From: Tubiluchus corallicola
Taxonomy: Eukaryota > Priapulida > Priapulimorpha > Priapulimorphida > Tubiluchidae
Assembly (NCBI GenBank): GCA_030141605.1
Contig: JAQGDQ010000007.1
Span: forward strand, 1,537,173-1,601,172
DNA length: 64,000 bases
Direction: 5' to 3'
In this document: positions 44,929 through 55,130 of the stretch, in pieces
Layout: every line of letters begins with the position of its first letter
Position numbering within the stretch: position 1 is the stretch's first letter
Program-made: the position numbers and the translations under genes
Notes under the pieces: model-generated
Told to the model about the DNA's origin: nothing
Database searches by the model: none
What the model saw: the letters and a program-made list of their open reading frames with translations, nothing else

Positions 44929-46734
44929 CTATACAGAAGTTGCCCAAGAGACAGGCCGTTCTTTTTTGCCTTCATTATGCTTTTCTATTAGTTTTGTCCG
45001 GCCTTCACTTTCAACTACCGGATTTTGGTTTTTACCGAGCGATGCATCCAGTGGAACATTAGCATCAACTTCCTCCCGCCACAAGTGATCAGTTTTTTGT
45101 CCATCAGAAAACTCTTCCTCATGTGTGTAGTAAGTGATTTCTCGTCTTTTCCAGAAAATGGCTATTAGTATTGCCAACAACACAGCAATGACCATAACTG
45201 CAATTGCAACTCCAAGTCTTGCATCCATGTTTAAGCGTTTAGCTCTAAACACCATAGGGCATGTCGCAATATGACTTGCATTCAAATTTCTGATGTACAT
45301 CCCAGCATACTCTGCAGGTGTTGCACATTTTAAGCAAGTGATGTGTTTTGGATCAGAAGTACAGTTAACTGGATACAATTCCTGAATCCACTCATACACC
45401 GGACGAATTACACAGTTACAGTGCCATGGGTTATCGCTAAGAGAAACACTAACTGTCTTTAATTCATCAACAAGGTCAACATCAAGTTGAAAAAATGAGT
45501 TGCCACTCAGGTCTATATGGCAAGAATACACAGAAAGGTCTTTTACAATCTTTGGATCAAAAGTTGATAGGTTATTGTTCCTGAGAATAAGTTGACTCAG
45601 TCTTAGAATGTATGGAATGGAACTGCGTGGCAGCTCACTCAAGCTGCAGTTTGTAAGGTTAAGCACCACTAGCTCTGATAACATATTGAGCAAAAGGTCT
45701 AGTTTTTCTACATCAAGCTGATTTCCACTTAAGTCTATCTCTTCCAACCTACCAGAAATCGGTGCAAGAATGTTGGGATCAATTTCATCCCAATTGTTAT
45801 AAGCAAGGGATATACTTCGAGTCGTCAAACCTTCCAGAGAACTGGGTAGGATACCTTCACTGAGCCTGTTATGAGACAAGCTCAGCACATCTAAACTGAG
45901 TCCCTCAAATAAGTTATCAGGAATGCTAATTAGTTCATTATCATCAAGGTACAGCTCTTTTAACATCTTCAGACGTTTGGAGAAAACTCCTTTTTTAAAC
46001 GGATGCAGCCGATTACTGCTTAAGTTCAAATACTCAAGATTTGCCATATATTTGAATGTGTCCTCGTGTATGCCAGTTAAATTACAATTGCTTGCGTGTA
46101 GTTTCCTTAAACTATGTTGCACATCAAGGAACACATCTTTGTCTAAATACCTTATCGGATTATCATTGAGAACTAGTGTTTCCAAATTATTTAGCTCCAA
46201 GAAGAATCTTGCGGGAAGCAAGTGAAGATCATTTCTGCCCATATTTAGGTACCGAAGTTGGGGCAGTGGTGCAAATTGTCCAGAAGCTATCTCTGATATA
46301 TTATTACTATACAAGTTCAAATGTGTCACCAAAGAAATGCCAATCAGTTTCTTTTCACTGATGTGAGAAATGTTATTATAACTTAAATCTAACACCACGC
46401 AGCTGGATAAACCATAGAATGCATACTCTGCAATGCCATTAAGATTAGAATGTGTAATACGAAGCTGCTCGATGTTTGGATACTTTCTAAATGTCGCCTT
46501 TGGAATGCCATGAATGTAGTTGGAGCCGTTTTCGGGTGCACCGATTGTAAGTATATTCGTCCGAACATCAAACCCCTGTGGGATACTAGTCAGTCCACCT
46601 TTAACACATAGTGTTTGATGCCTTCTATTTTCCACAATGCTGCATTCACATTCTGCTGGGCACTTGAAGCAACAAACCTGCTTCTTGCTGATTGTCAGCA
46701 AAATGACGATCATCAATGTTAGAAATCCCGCCAT
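44929..46734 (-). CDS. leucine-rich-repeat single-pass membrane protein
   Basis: One uninterrupted frame of 601 codons. Order: hydrophobic signal peptide (about 1-20); cysteine-capped LRR N-terminal domain (CPAECEC at 25-31); about thirteen LxxLxLxxNxL repeats; C-terminal cap starting NPWHCNC and ending near 493; transmembrane helix LGVAIAVMVIAVLLAILIAI (507-526); stop-transfer KRR; a 75-residue cytoplasmic tail rich in charge, with two adjacent Tyr. Several N-x-S/T sites lie in the ectodomain. This is a type I cell-surface protein of the adhesion/receptor sort. The tail has no TIR, kinase or other catalytic domain, so it is not a Toll receptor. The architecture resembles TPBG, LRRN or connectin/chaoptin relatives, but I cannot name an orthologue. 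The coding exon has no intron; a 5' UTR intron is likely. Confidence 0.92.
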   Translation of the reverse strand: MAGFLTLMIVILLTISKKQVCCFKCPAECECSIVENRRHQTLCVKGGLTSIPQGFDVRTNILTIGAPENGSNYIHGIPKATFRKYPNIEQLRITHSNLNGIAEYAFYGLSSCVVLDLSYNNISHISEKKLIGISLVTHLNLYSNNISEIASGQFAPLPQLRYLNMGRNDLHLLPARFFLELNNLETLVLNDNPIRYLDKDVFLDVQHSLRKLHASNCNLTGIHEDTFKYMANLEYLNLSSNRLHPFKKGVFSKRLKMLKELYLDDNELISIPDNLFEGLSLDVLSLSHNRLSEGILPSSLEGLTTRSISLAYNNWDEIDPNILAPISGRLEEIDLSGNQLDVEKLDLLLNMLSELVVLNLTNCSLSELPRSSIPYILRLSQLILRNNNLSTFDPKIVKDLSVYSCHIDLSGNSFFQLDVDLVDELKTVSVSLSDNPWHCNCVIRPVYEWIQELYPVNCTSDPKHITCLKCATPAEYAGMYIRNLNASHIATCPMVFRAKRLNMDARLGVAIAVMVIAVLLAILIAIFWKRREITYYTHEEEFSDGQKTDHLWREEVDANVPLDASLGKNQNPVVESEGRTKLIEKHNEGKKERPVSWATSV

Positions 46735-46761
46735 GCTTCTTCCTCATTCATAGTTTATAAC

Positions 46762-46872
46762 CTGAAACACAGAATAGGTTAGCTTTCTCTCGCAGCTTAA
46801 TTATTTCTGATGAAGCGATTGCGTTTATTAGTTTTACTATGTTTGTCCACTCCCACCAAATTCCAAACTTAC
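46762..46872 (-). other. probable 5' UTR intron of the LRR gene
   Basis: On the minus strand a donor (CAAAC then GTAAGT) lies at 46872 and an acceptor (GTGTTTCAG) at 46762, 27 bases before the ATG. The 111-base intron is AT-rich. The upstream non-coding exon would run from 46873 toward a start site not located, probably below 47240. Confidence 0.5.
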
Positions 46873-47698
46873 GTTTGTTGACGGAGAGAGTAATAAACAT
46901 TCTCTTAATAAACATCCACTTACTCGGCAAGACGCCAATTCTCATTCTCGTAAAAGGAAAAATGCCAGAGCATCGTATCAATTTTGAAATATCGTGATAG
47001 AAACAAGAACGACACTGACAAAAACTCAAAGAGAGTACCCAAATGTAAAGCAGTTTTCTTTATAATAGCTAACAGCGAGACTATAAAGTTTAATCTACGT
47101 ATAATGCACTATGCTTGTGTCTGGACGTAATTCTAAATGCGCTAGAAACCGGGCAACACTTCACAAATCATTTTACATTCCTTGAAGCGAAAGCGGCCAT
47201 CATGCTTAACAGCTGTTGCAGCTTTCTTCACTTTGAGCGTCATAAAGGTTTGAACTTTAGAAATTTAGGTTAACTCATTATGCGTAAAGTGGCTGTAGGT
47301 CATGATCAATTAGGCTATTAATTATATGATAGTTTAATTTAATACATAAATTTTTATTTAGTACAAAAAAGAACGAGCGCTGTTCAGTAACAACTCGCCC
47401 CAAGTGGGATTTCACCATCGTCTTCTATATCTAAACAGACATGCCACGCGCGATATCTGATTTAGCAAGCGGACGATTTTAGGCTCTGCATAAATAATCA
47501 AACAACAGTAGCTTTCTGTTTAAGTGTGGCTGAAGCCAAGTTATTGCGGATTCATTATAGCACCACGATGCCTGACCTTGGTTGATTGAATAAAACAGGC
47601 CTTGGTTATGTCCATGTGCACAAAACTGACTTAGCATTTGAAACATCGCTTTACGCAAATTGAAAAGGCTGTATTGTAGTTTCAGAGTGATGGAACGT

Positions 47699-47706
47699 AT
47701 ATATAA
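47699..47706 (+). promoter_or_regulatory. TATA box (TATATAAG)
   Basis: A consensus TATATAAG lies 61 bases before an ATG pair and mini-exon. Transcription would start near 47730. The other genes in the window show no TATA box, so this stands out. Confidence 0.45.
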
Positions 47707-47759
47707 GCGTTATGTAACTCTGTCTTACAGGCGGGATACGTTGATCATTTAATGTGAAG

Positions 47760-47771
47760 ATGATGAGGCTG
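47760..47771 (+). CDS. possible first coding exon MMRL of an unidentified gene
   Basis: ATG ATG AGG CTG is followed at once by GTAAGAC, a fair donor, and preceded by the TATA box at 47699. Two Met, Arg and Leu would be a typical beginning of a signal peptide. I could not find the next exon with confidence. One phase-compatible acceptor (TTGCAG before 48339) opens 62 codons with no recognisable domain. This might be a TATA-driven gene for a short secreted product, or chance. Confidence 0.25.
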
Positions 47772-48760
47772 GTAAGACCTGCATATTATGTATTTGCTAA
47801 CAATTCAGTAATAAAAACCTACACACCAGTAAAGCAGTTATCGGTATTTATTTAGGACCTAATTATGTAATAACGAGGGTCTGTACCTAAAAGAAAATCT
47901 GTACTCACATACTCATGGCATTAAGCACGTAATCCGAAGATTCCTAGTTCAAATTCAAACTGAGCCTAGTTCTTCTCATTTCGATCATTTCGGCGTCCTA
48001 ACGTTTGATTTCAAAAATCCAGAAACTAAAGACATGCATTGTTATTTAATATTGATATTAAGGTCATTAATAGTTGCCTATTTCTAAAAATCTCATTTTT
48101 TGACACATTTGGCAGTACATTTTGCTGTGTTAATGTGGATTGGTATTGTTTTAGCCACTAATTAGTTTTTTAGTTTTGTGCTTTCACGACAACGTAGAGC
48201 CCTAGCAGTATTTAAAAGCTATGCTGTGCGCTCAAAATAATAGTGTTGCTCAAATGTTGATCTCTCTAGACTACCGAAGTCTGTAACTCACAATAAACTT
48301 CACAAAACTGAAGATATTTCTGCTACATCGCCTTGCAGAACGTCGCCATAAAACACTGCCCTATTGATCGTCTACATTTAAAAGCCAGCACATTTCTCAA
48401 ATTTTACTCAGAAACATTGCTGAAGCCATGTATATTGTCTGCACATTCCTCGACGTTTGCTTCAATATTTATCTTGTTTATTTTCAATTCGGATTCAACG
48501 AGTATTTGGAAAACTTATGCCGTCTGATAATAATATTAATAGACAGAATTATTAATTTGCCAGCTGGCGGTGTGATACAAGTCACGAGTCATTCGAAATT
48601 AATGTATAATTGGCCTAGATTTGATAGTCAGTCATGCAAGCAGCTGAGAATTGTTATAAGAACTCGAATTTCATGGCGTAACTTTTTAAGAGATTGCTTA
48701 TGAAGCCACTTTTATCGTAATACGTTTCATTGTATGTATTATAAAATTGATTCAATTGCC

Positions 48761-48973
48761 TTAAGTGGCATTTATCTGGCATCCGGAATGCGTTACGCAT
48801 TATCCACTTACGAAATAGCAGCGTATAAAAATCAATAGGAAATAGCTGCAGAAAAAATAACGCATAACGCAGGTCTGATAAACGGGTGCGTTGAAAACAA
48901 TATAAGCCAATTTTGTCTAGTCCGCATTCGCATAATGCATATGCATTCCGGATGCCAGGTAAACGCCACTTAA
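48761..48973 (+). mobile_element. TTAA-flanked MITE, family 2, copy A
   Basis: A 213-base unit bounded by TTAA (48761-48764 and 48970-48973). It has long inverted termini: GTGGCATTTATCTGGCATCC on the left against the reverse complement GTGGCGTTTACCTGGCATCC on the right, continuing through GGAATGC. It has no coding capacity. It differs from the 680-bp family. Confidence 0.85.
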
Positions 48974-49140
48974 GTTGACGTAGAGTTTTTAGGTAATCCA
49001 ATTATGTTTGCCTCTTTTATTAACAATCTTTTAAATTTTAGCCTTTTGATATTTTGTCGGATTTTGAAGCTGAAAATCGGTGTCAATTAGGAAGAAAAAA
49101 GGAAAGCAAATAAAACCACTACGCCTAGTGATTTACTTTA

Positions 49141-49341
49141 TTAAAATGGCGTTTAGCTAGCATCAGGAATGCGCATGCGTTGTAGATGAGGAATAGATAA
49201 AATCGGTTTATATTGTTTTCAATGTACCCTTTCATCAGACCTGTGTTATGCGTTAGTTTTTCTGCAGCTATTTCCTATTTTTATGCGCTGCTATTCCGCA
49301 GATGGATAACGCATAACGCATTCCAGGTAAACGCCATTTAA
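49141..49341 (-). mobile_element. TTAA-flanked MITE, family 2, copy B (inverted relative to A)
   Basis: A 201-base unit with TTAA at 49141-49144 and 49338-49341 and the same inverted termini (ATGGCGTTTAGC / ATGGCGTTTACC). Its interior is the reverse complement of copy A: TAACGCATAACGC and AGCTGCAGAAAAA of copy A appear here as GTTATGCGTTA and TTTTTCTGCAGCT. The gap to copy A is 167 bases. Confidence 0.85.
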
Positions 49342-49885
49342 GGCTTTTTTTAATTAAATTAGCACCACGAATTTGAATGAATAAACAGCGGAAGTTAGTT
49401 GATTAAATATATTCGCGAGTTTTATTAATCTATCGTCACATGTTCACTCCTCAACTTCACAATTGTATGAAACTAATTACGGCTGCTATTATATTGTCAT
49501 TTATTTATCAATCTTCATCAAAAAATAATTATCATTTGGCTGATCACACTGGTGGATATGCTCGGAAACGTATACGCTAATTTACCCCACCAAATCATTT
49601 TTTATAATTAACTTTTCGACTAGTTATTGATCATAAAGTAATAAAAGAGGGGGTTAGATTGCTTATTGCCATAAGCAGCTACAGCTTGAGGACGCGTTGT
49701 ATAATACACAAGAATATTGTTGTCACAGATACAGCTTTATATTTACCCCCAAATGAAATAGCATTTATATATACATAGAGACTGAGTAAACATCGTGTCA
49801 TGTTTTCTTTACCAATCCAAGTCATCTACTGACTAATTACAGTAACACTGCCTATATGTGTTACACCTCTGAACATGCATGATAC
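49342..49885. other. no gene seen
   Basis: AT-rich intergenic sequence with no repeat or frame worth naming. Confidence 0.5.
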
Positions 49886-49909
49886 ATGTCCACAATAGGG
49901 TTATATTGT

Positions 49910-50116
49910 CCCAAATCTTCGCAACTTCAAATTCCCACAGTTAAAGAATGTGCCTGCGTAGCTAATGCTTGTCAGAGAAATTTTTCTGACAGTTTTTCCT
50001 GTCTAAATTTTTTAGGTAGCAGGTGCTATCGAAACAGTATGTTCAATTCTCTTCAATGTTTAAAAGGTAATGAGTTGAACTGTTTACTGTTTTGTTGCAA
50101 CGCAGTAGACTTTTGA
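49910..50116 (+). CDS. cysteine-rich open frame, possible terminal exon
   Basis: An AG acceptor after CCCAC (49942) or ATAG (49899) opens a frame ending at 50116. It has ten Cys within about 70 residues, including KECACVANAC and a closing CLLFCC. The spacing is reminiscent of small disulphide-rich secreted domains, but no family pattern fits fully. No signal peptide exon connects in phase; the mini-exon at 47760 ends in phase 0, which does not match directly. AT-rich DNA can give such frames by chance. Function unknown. Confidence 0.15.
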   Translation, partial: PKSSQLQIPTVKECACVANACQRNFSDSFSCLNFLGSRCYRNSMFNSLQCLKGNELNCLLFCCNAVDF

Positions 50117-51889
50117 ATCTTCGAGCTGTTATCTGTGACTTGAATTCTGATTTGCCGCGAGCATTCTTTCACGTCGGATATTTTCCAACATTGCCGTGAG
50201 ATTTTAGTTAGTGAAACTTAAAGCAACAGAGCAGTCACGCAGTCAGACATACTATAATCAGATTGCACAGATATTTCTCAAAAGCTAGATTCCAGAAAAG
50301 CGCACACTAACATACAAACTACTACACATACTTTTCAACAGCACTCAGGCACAAAACAGATCACTGTTTGAAAACCTAACATGCTCTTTTTCTTGTTCTC
50401 ACAATTATTTTTTACACAACTGTATAATTGATTTGCCTTTATTTCGAAAGTAAACTTGACAAGGGCTAACAGGTTAGAAAAACTATTAGTTGGTTTTTAG
50501 GAGCATTCCATGCAACAAACGAAAAGCATGTGTGTTTGTGTGTAAATTTAACCCTTTCAACACGGTATGTACAAATCGGTTATGAATTATATTTTTGCTG
50601 ATGCATTTTTTATTCATTACAACAAGTTTCTTATACTGATATCAGTAATGAAACTAGCCTATAATTCAATTGAAATTTTGAACTGTGAACTGAGCAACAT
50701 CGGTATTTCTGTCATTTTTTCAGACAGGGAATGATCTGCAAAAAAAACAAACATTTCAAATCTCGTTGCATCTTAACTTTTTCAAACAGCAAAAAATGCA
50801 GTATCAGAAAAAATAGCCAAAAAAAATCACAAACTTTTGTCATTATGGTGTACTGAGTCAGGATTTTCAAATGCAGAAAAAGCTTTCTTATAACAAAATT
50901 AGGGAATACTTTTTGTGTTTAAACTTAAAAATGGTGATTGCAAACTTTTCGACAATTAAAATTGCGTTAATCTGGCCCTTTTTCCACATATACAATAAGT
51001 GACTTTGTTTCTGTACACGTAGTTGAATTGTGTTAAGTGTTAGCAATAATTAAAATTTATTTTTATTATAGTAAATAGCACGGTCTTTTCATTTCTGCTA
51101 GCAGCGAGAGAGTGAAAGGGTAAACAATACACTAACAACACCTTACAACAGCTCAATCCTTACTGCTCACGAGCAATTACACGAATGACAATCAGGAAGC
51201 TTTATTGGCCTCTGAAGATACACAGCACTCCATAGTCAACATTAATGAAGAAGTCGTATGATATACGCTCGCATTAGAACGACATTTATTGCCAGAATAT
51301 GTATATTTATATCTTTAGAAACGACTGTCTCTACGGGATAGGAGCAATTGATGAGGTAGATGATGGGGTATAGATGAGATACATGTATAATCGAGCAGAT
51401 TAATCATTAACTACATGAAACAGTCAAGAGTATAAATTACGTGGAATTGATTTAAAGAGAAATTAGTTTAATTCCACAATCTTAAGTTTATAACTGCTCT
51501 TCAAAGTCCTCATTATGAATGTTTTGAGCCAATGTAGTTTACAGTATCTTCATATTTGTACAGTTTTCTTAATTCCCTTTCATACTTAAACAGTTTCCTA
51601 TAGGCTATAGTATTTCAGACTATTTGGACTGAGATTGTTTGCTTGGTTATTTTGTGATGTTAGTCAACCGGATCACGTTAAAACAGTTTACCGAAACTCA
51701 AACCAACTTTAGAATTAATCTCAAGTAAAATGAGTTAAATTTCTACAATCACTTCTTAGTAATCAAAATGAGCACTTTTCTTTGATGGCAATGTTACTAA
51801 TATGAAACCTATTGTACAATCCTAAAAGAAGAAGAAGAAGAAGAAGATTGCCTCATTCCCAATGGCGTAAGAATAAATGGTCATGACAG
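50117..51889. other. no gene seen
   Basis: AT-rich intergenic DNA. A short GAA run lies at 51829-51847. No supported frame. Confidence 0.5.
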
Positions 51890-52200
51890 CTATTATTCGT
51901 AACCTCAACACGTAAGGAGGACAGTGGTAAGCCAACCCCCCCCTTCCCCATTACCTAACCAGGTACCCAATTAAGGCTGAGTAGACCCACGAAATATGAC
52001 CAGAGAGCCACTGTTAGAGTGGAATAGCTCGAAAAACACAAACACCGACATACGTCAGATTCCGATTCTGAATCGACTGCCAACCACCGTATCACTTCAT
52101 CACCCGCCGTCCTCACTAGAAAAGTTAAACATCAGTCACCAGATACGGCGATAGTGACACTATAATAATCAGTTTATTCTATTAAAAAGCATTGTATTTT
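51890..52200. repeat. GC-richer patch, probable dispersed repeat
   Basis: Composition shifts abruptly, with a C-run near 51940 and words such as ACCAGGTACCCAATTAAGGC, AGAGTGGAATAGCTCG and CCGATTCTGAATCG. It reads like a SINE body in either orientation and not like coding sequence. Ends are not defined. Confidence 0.3.
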
Positions 52201-52249
52201 TGATAATATCTGCAATTTGCGTTGTGCACTGTACAGTGCGCATTTAGGT

Positions 52250-52335
52250 AATACAAGTGCAAGAAAAACGAGGGGAATTGAACCCAAGTCCAGCAATGAC
52301 CCTGAAATTTGTTAAGAGGTAACCCATCATGCTTA
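52250..52335 (-). repeat. tRNA-derived SINE head or tRNA pseudogene
   Basis: On the minus strand, AAGCATGATGGGTTACC resembles a box A region and, about 45 bases on, GGGTTCAATTCCCC is a near-consensus box B and T arm. No acceptor stem closes, so it is not a functional tRNA. It adjoins the repeat-like patch to its left. Confidence 0.45.
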
Positions 52336-52435
52336 ACGCTAATTAATAATTAACAGAATTAATGTGCCACTTACATATATTATATCAATTACAGGACATA
52401 TACAGTTATTCATTGTTGTGCTTTACTTAAATACA

Positions 52436-52475
52436 GGCGCTGTGTTTTATCGGTGAGCTTCAAATAAAACACGCC
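52436..52475. repeat. 9-bp perfect hairpin
   Basis: GTGTTTTAT at 52442-52450 pairs with ATAAAACAC at 52464-52472, with GGC and GCC just outside. It is unlike the histone mRNA stem-loop. Confidence 0.5.
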
Positions 52476-54850
52476 AGGTGAACATCTCAGGGCAGCACCA
52501 GGCGAACCCGAACTCGGCGTCGTCGTTGTTGTGGTCTCTTTTCACAAAAGCTGTCATGAAGCACGTATTATTCTGTGCCAGTTCGTCCTAGGAAAATTTC
52601 TTAAAGCAAAAACTGGGTTGCGGAAATCCGCGTGTAGTGCAGTTTCCTTGTGCCGAACAATCTGAAAAACCCTATTAATGATTCGCACGATTTTGATGCC
52701 GGAAGTTCGGTTAACGTAGCTGATTAATGTTTTACTTTCGGGCGGGGCCGCAACAAAAACCATTAAATTTTGCCGTAATGGACTTTTAATGTTAAATTAA
52801 AGTCACCGGAAGCACAAGTTTTTCAGAATCATTCGGGGTTACGTTTCACCGAGAATTACCATAATAATGTATCGATAAATGCCATAAATCATTTCTACGT
52901 ACGCTTCTTTACTTAATTTTCTTTCGAAAACATCCACAACAAATTTTAAACCAATTATTGTTAACAAGTAAATAAGAAATTAAACAAGTATGATGCTTAA
53001 TTGCATTCACATGACAATTTTACAACAATAAAATATAAATGGACAAAGAAAGGACATTTTATATCCTATTCAGTAGAGTCAGGCGATTTTCAATGATTAT
53101 AGACTTAAATAATTAACCAGTAATTTTTTTTAAAGTCACGTGATTTATTCCGTACATGATCAATTTGCAGCTAGATTTATTCTACAAAAGTCCGTACAGT
53201 CTTCATATAACAAATATTACAGCATGTATTTTGAAGCCCTTAAAATGGCGAACCAAGCATGAAAACAGCTGAGCAGTGAGCAAACACTACTCTGCCGCCT
53301 CGGACACATTAAATACACAGAGCATGGCTTCAACCGAAATTCTCCACTTATCTTACCAAAATAAAGCCCTCTGGTTGAACCCTACTGCAAGTCGAAATTT
53401 TGCTACCATCATCACGATTCTGCAGTTGTTGTTAATGGTTTTCTAAAATTGCAAGATAAACCGTATTCACGTGACATAGGGAGAAGTGTAATCTAATTTG
53501 ATATACATTTAGGATATTAACAGTGTTATTGATGCGTATAGTTCTTTACAGTAATTTTTGATCGGCTGCATCTGCACGAATGTACATTTACTATTAAAGT
53601 CATAAAATTTCTATTAATACACTATTCAAAATACTGTTTGTACTCTGCAAACAAACTGAAGGTGAACACAAGCTTAACCACCTACTGCAGCCAATTACAT
53701 GACAGACTTCTTTACGACGTGAGATTCATTAATGCAGAACGAAATAACGAGCTGTGACAAACTGAAGTGTTTAAATGCTAAGCTTTGCGGTGAAAATAGC
53801 ATAAACATTTAGATAGAGTGTACATACCGTGTCCCTTGCTTATACAAATAGAGAATCTTACTTGCTATGAGAGCTGGGAACTACATACGCGACATTGACA
53901 ATGGGTGGAAACCAATTTGTGCTGAAGCCAGCTATGAATGTCGTTAATGCAACAATGGGCAAGGAAACAAGTTCCAATGGAGCATTCTAGCAGCAAAAGC
54001 CTCAATACAGCACCTAGTACAGTGTAGCTGATCAAATGCCCTTGCATAGTGCAATAAGGCCACTGTACTATTGCACTCTGTCTTCAATCTCTAATGGTAT
54101 ATTGAATTCAGCTGGGGCTAAGACTAAATGGCCAGTGTTCGCAGCCCAAATGCATAAAACCGGCACTGCTAAAATCTGTGTAAAAGCACGTCATTGAAAC
54201 TAGTTACCCAGAGTATAGTAGGCATAAGTAAATCTGCACTACAGATCCCTATACACCAAAATAGTTATCCTAGCTCTCTTCCTACGGCTCATTAACATAA
54301 CGTAATCGTATAAATGGGCATAAAGCTCGGAGTAACTTGGAATTTCAGCTGTTTTATTTTTAGAAAAGCGCGCGAATTCTTACTATTAAACCAACAAATA
54401 TATAGGGCTAATGCGATGGACCTGCCTCAAAAACTGCATGACTTCGTGCACGGGCTTATAAATATTTATAGCTTAACAAAGAAGTTGAGGACCCTCTAAT
54501 GTCACTATCCAATTTACAGCAATTTAACTATGTATACAAAGAAATAGAGTTGTTTGAACGTCAATAAATGAATTGCAAAGTTAAATCTCAACCCCTCCCG
54601 GATTAATTTATCAACACATAAGACTCGTTGCTCAATATACTGACTGCAACAATGTTACACATTTTAAAGCTTGCTACAGGACGTGATTTCTGGTGAATTA
54701 TTCTTCAAAACTGTACTTCACCCCTTAGGCCTACTAACAAAATATGGGAAGGTATACGATACTCCGTTAGCAAGGATGACTGACCAGTAACTAATTGCAA
54801 ATAAAATAGACAACTATTAGACATAAAGTACAGACTGAATTGACTTGATA

Positions 54851-55130
54851 TTAAAGGACAAGAAAAAATTCTTCATAAATAAGGTTCGTCTTAAAATACT
54901 GTATCACTTAGATGCTGTCTTATTGCTTACGTTAGCAGTAACACTGCGTAGAACTTGTAAATTTAAACTTCGGCGTAAAATTTGAAAACATAATTAGAAC
55001 ATTCGTAGCGCACTAATCGCTATTTAAGCAAACTACTTTATATCGTCAACAGGATCAACAACGTGTTTTTTGGTGAGCCAATGGTGCAACAGTGAAATTT
55101 TATCAGTTTGAATTATTTGAATTACCAGCG
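54851..55130 (-). mobile_element. TTAA-flanked non-autonomous DNA transposon, copy 4 (diverged, inverted)
   Basis: Begins with TTAA and AGGACAAGAAAAA, equal to the right-hand terminus of copies 2 and 3 in reverse. It then follows their reverse complement through GCAGTAACACTGCG, ACTTGTAAATTTAAAC, ACATTCGTAGCGCAC and GGTGAGCCAA. It is more diverged than the others, and the far end, expected near 55.5 kb, is unclear. Confidence 0.6.

Noticed and set aside
45923-46361. Plus-strand frames of 60-100 codons
   Set aside because: Antisense shadows of the LRR coding exon.
49910-50116. Ly6/uPAR three-finger domain
   Set aside because: A closing CC is present but the other Cys spacings and the terminal CN do not fit.
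52554-52763. 69-codon minus-strand frame in a slightly GC-richer patch
   Set aside because: No domain, and it sits beside SINE-like sequence that explains the composition.
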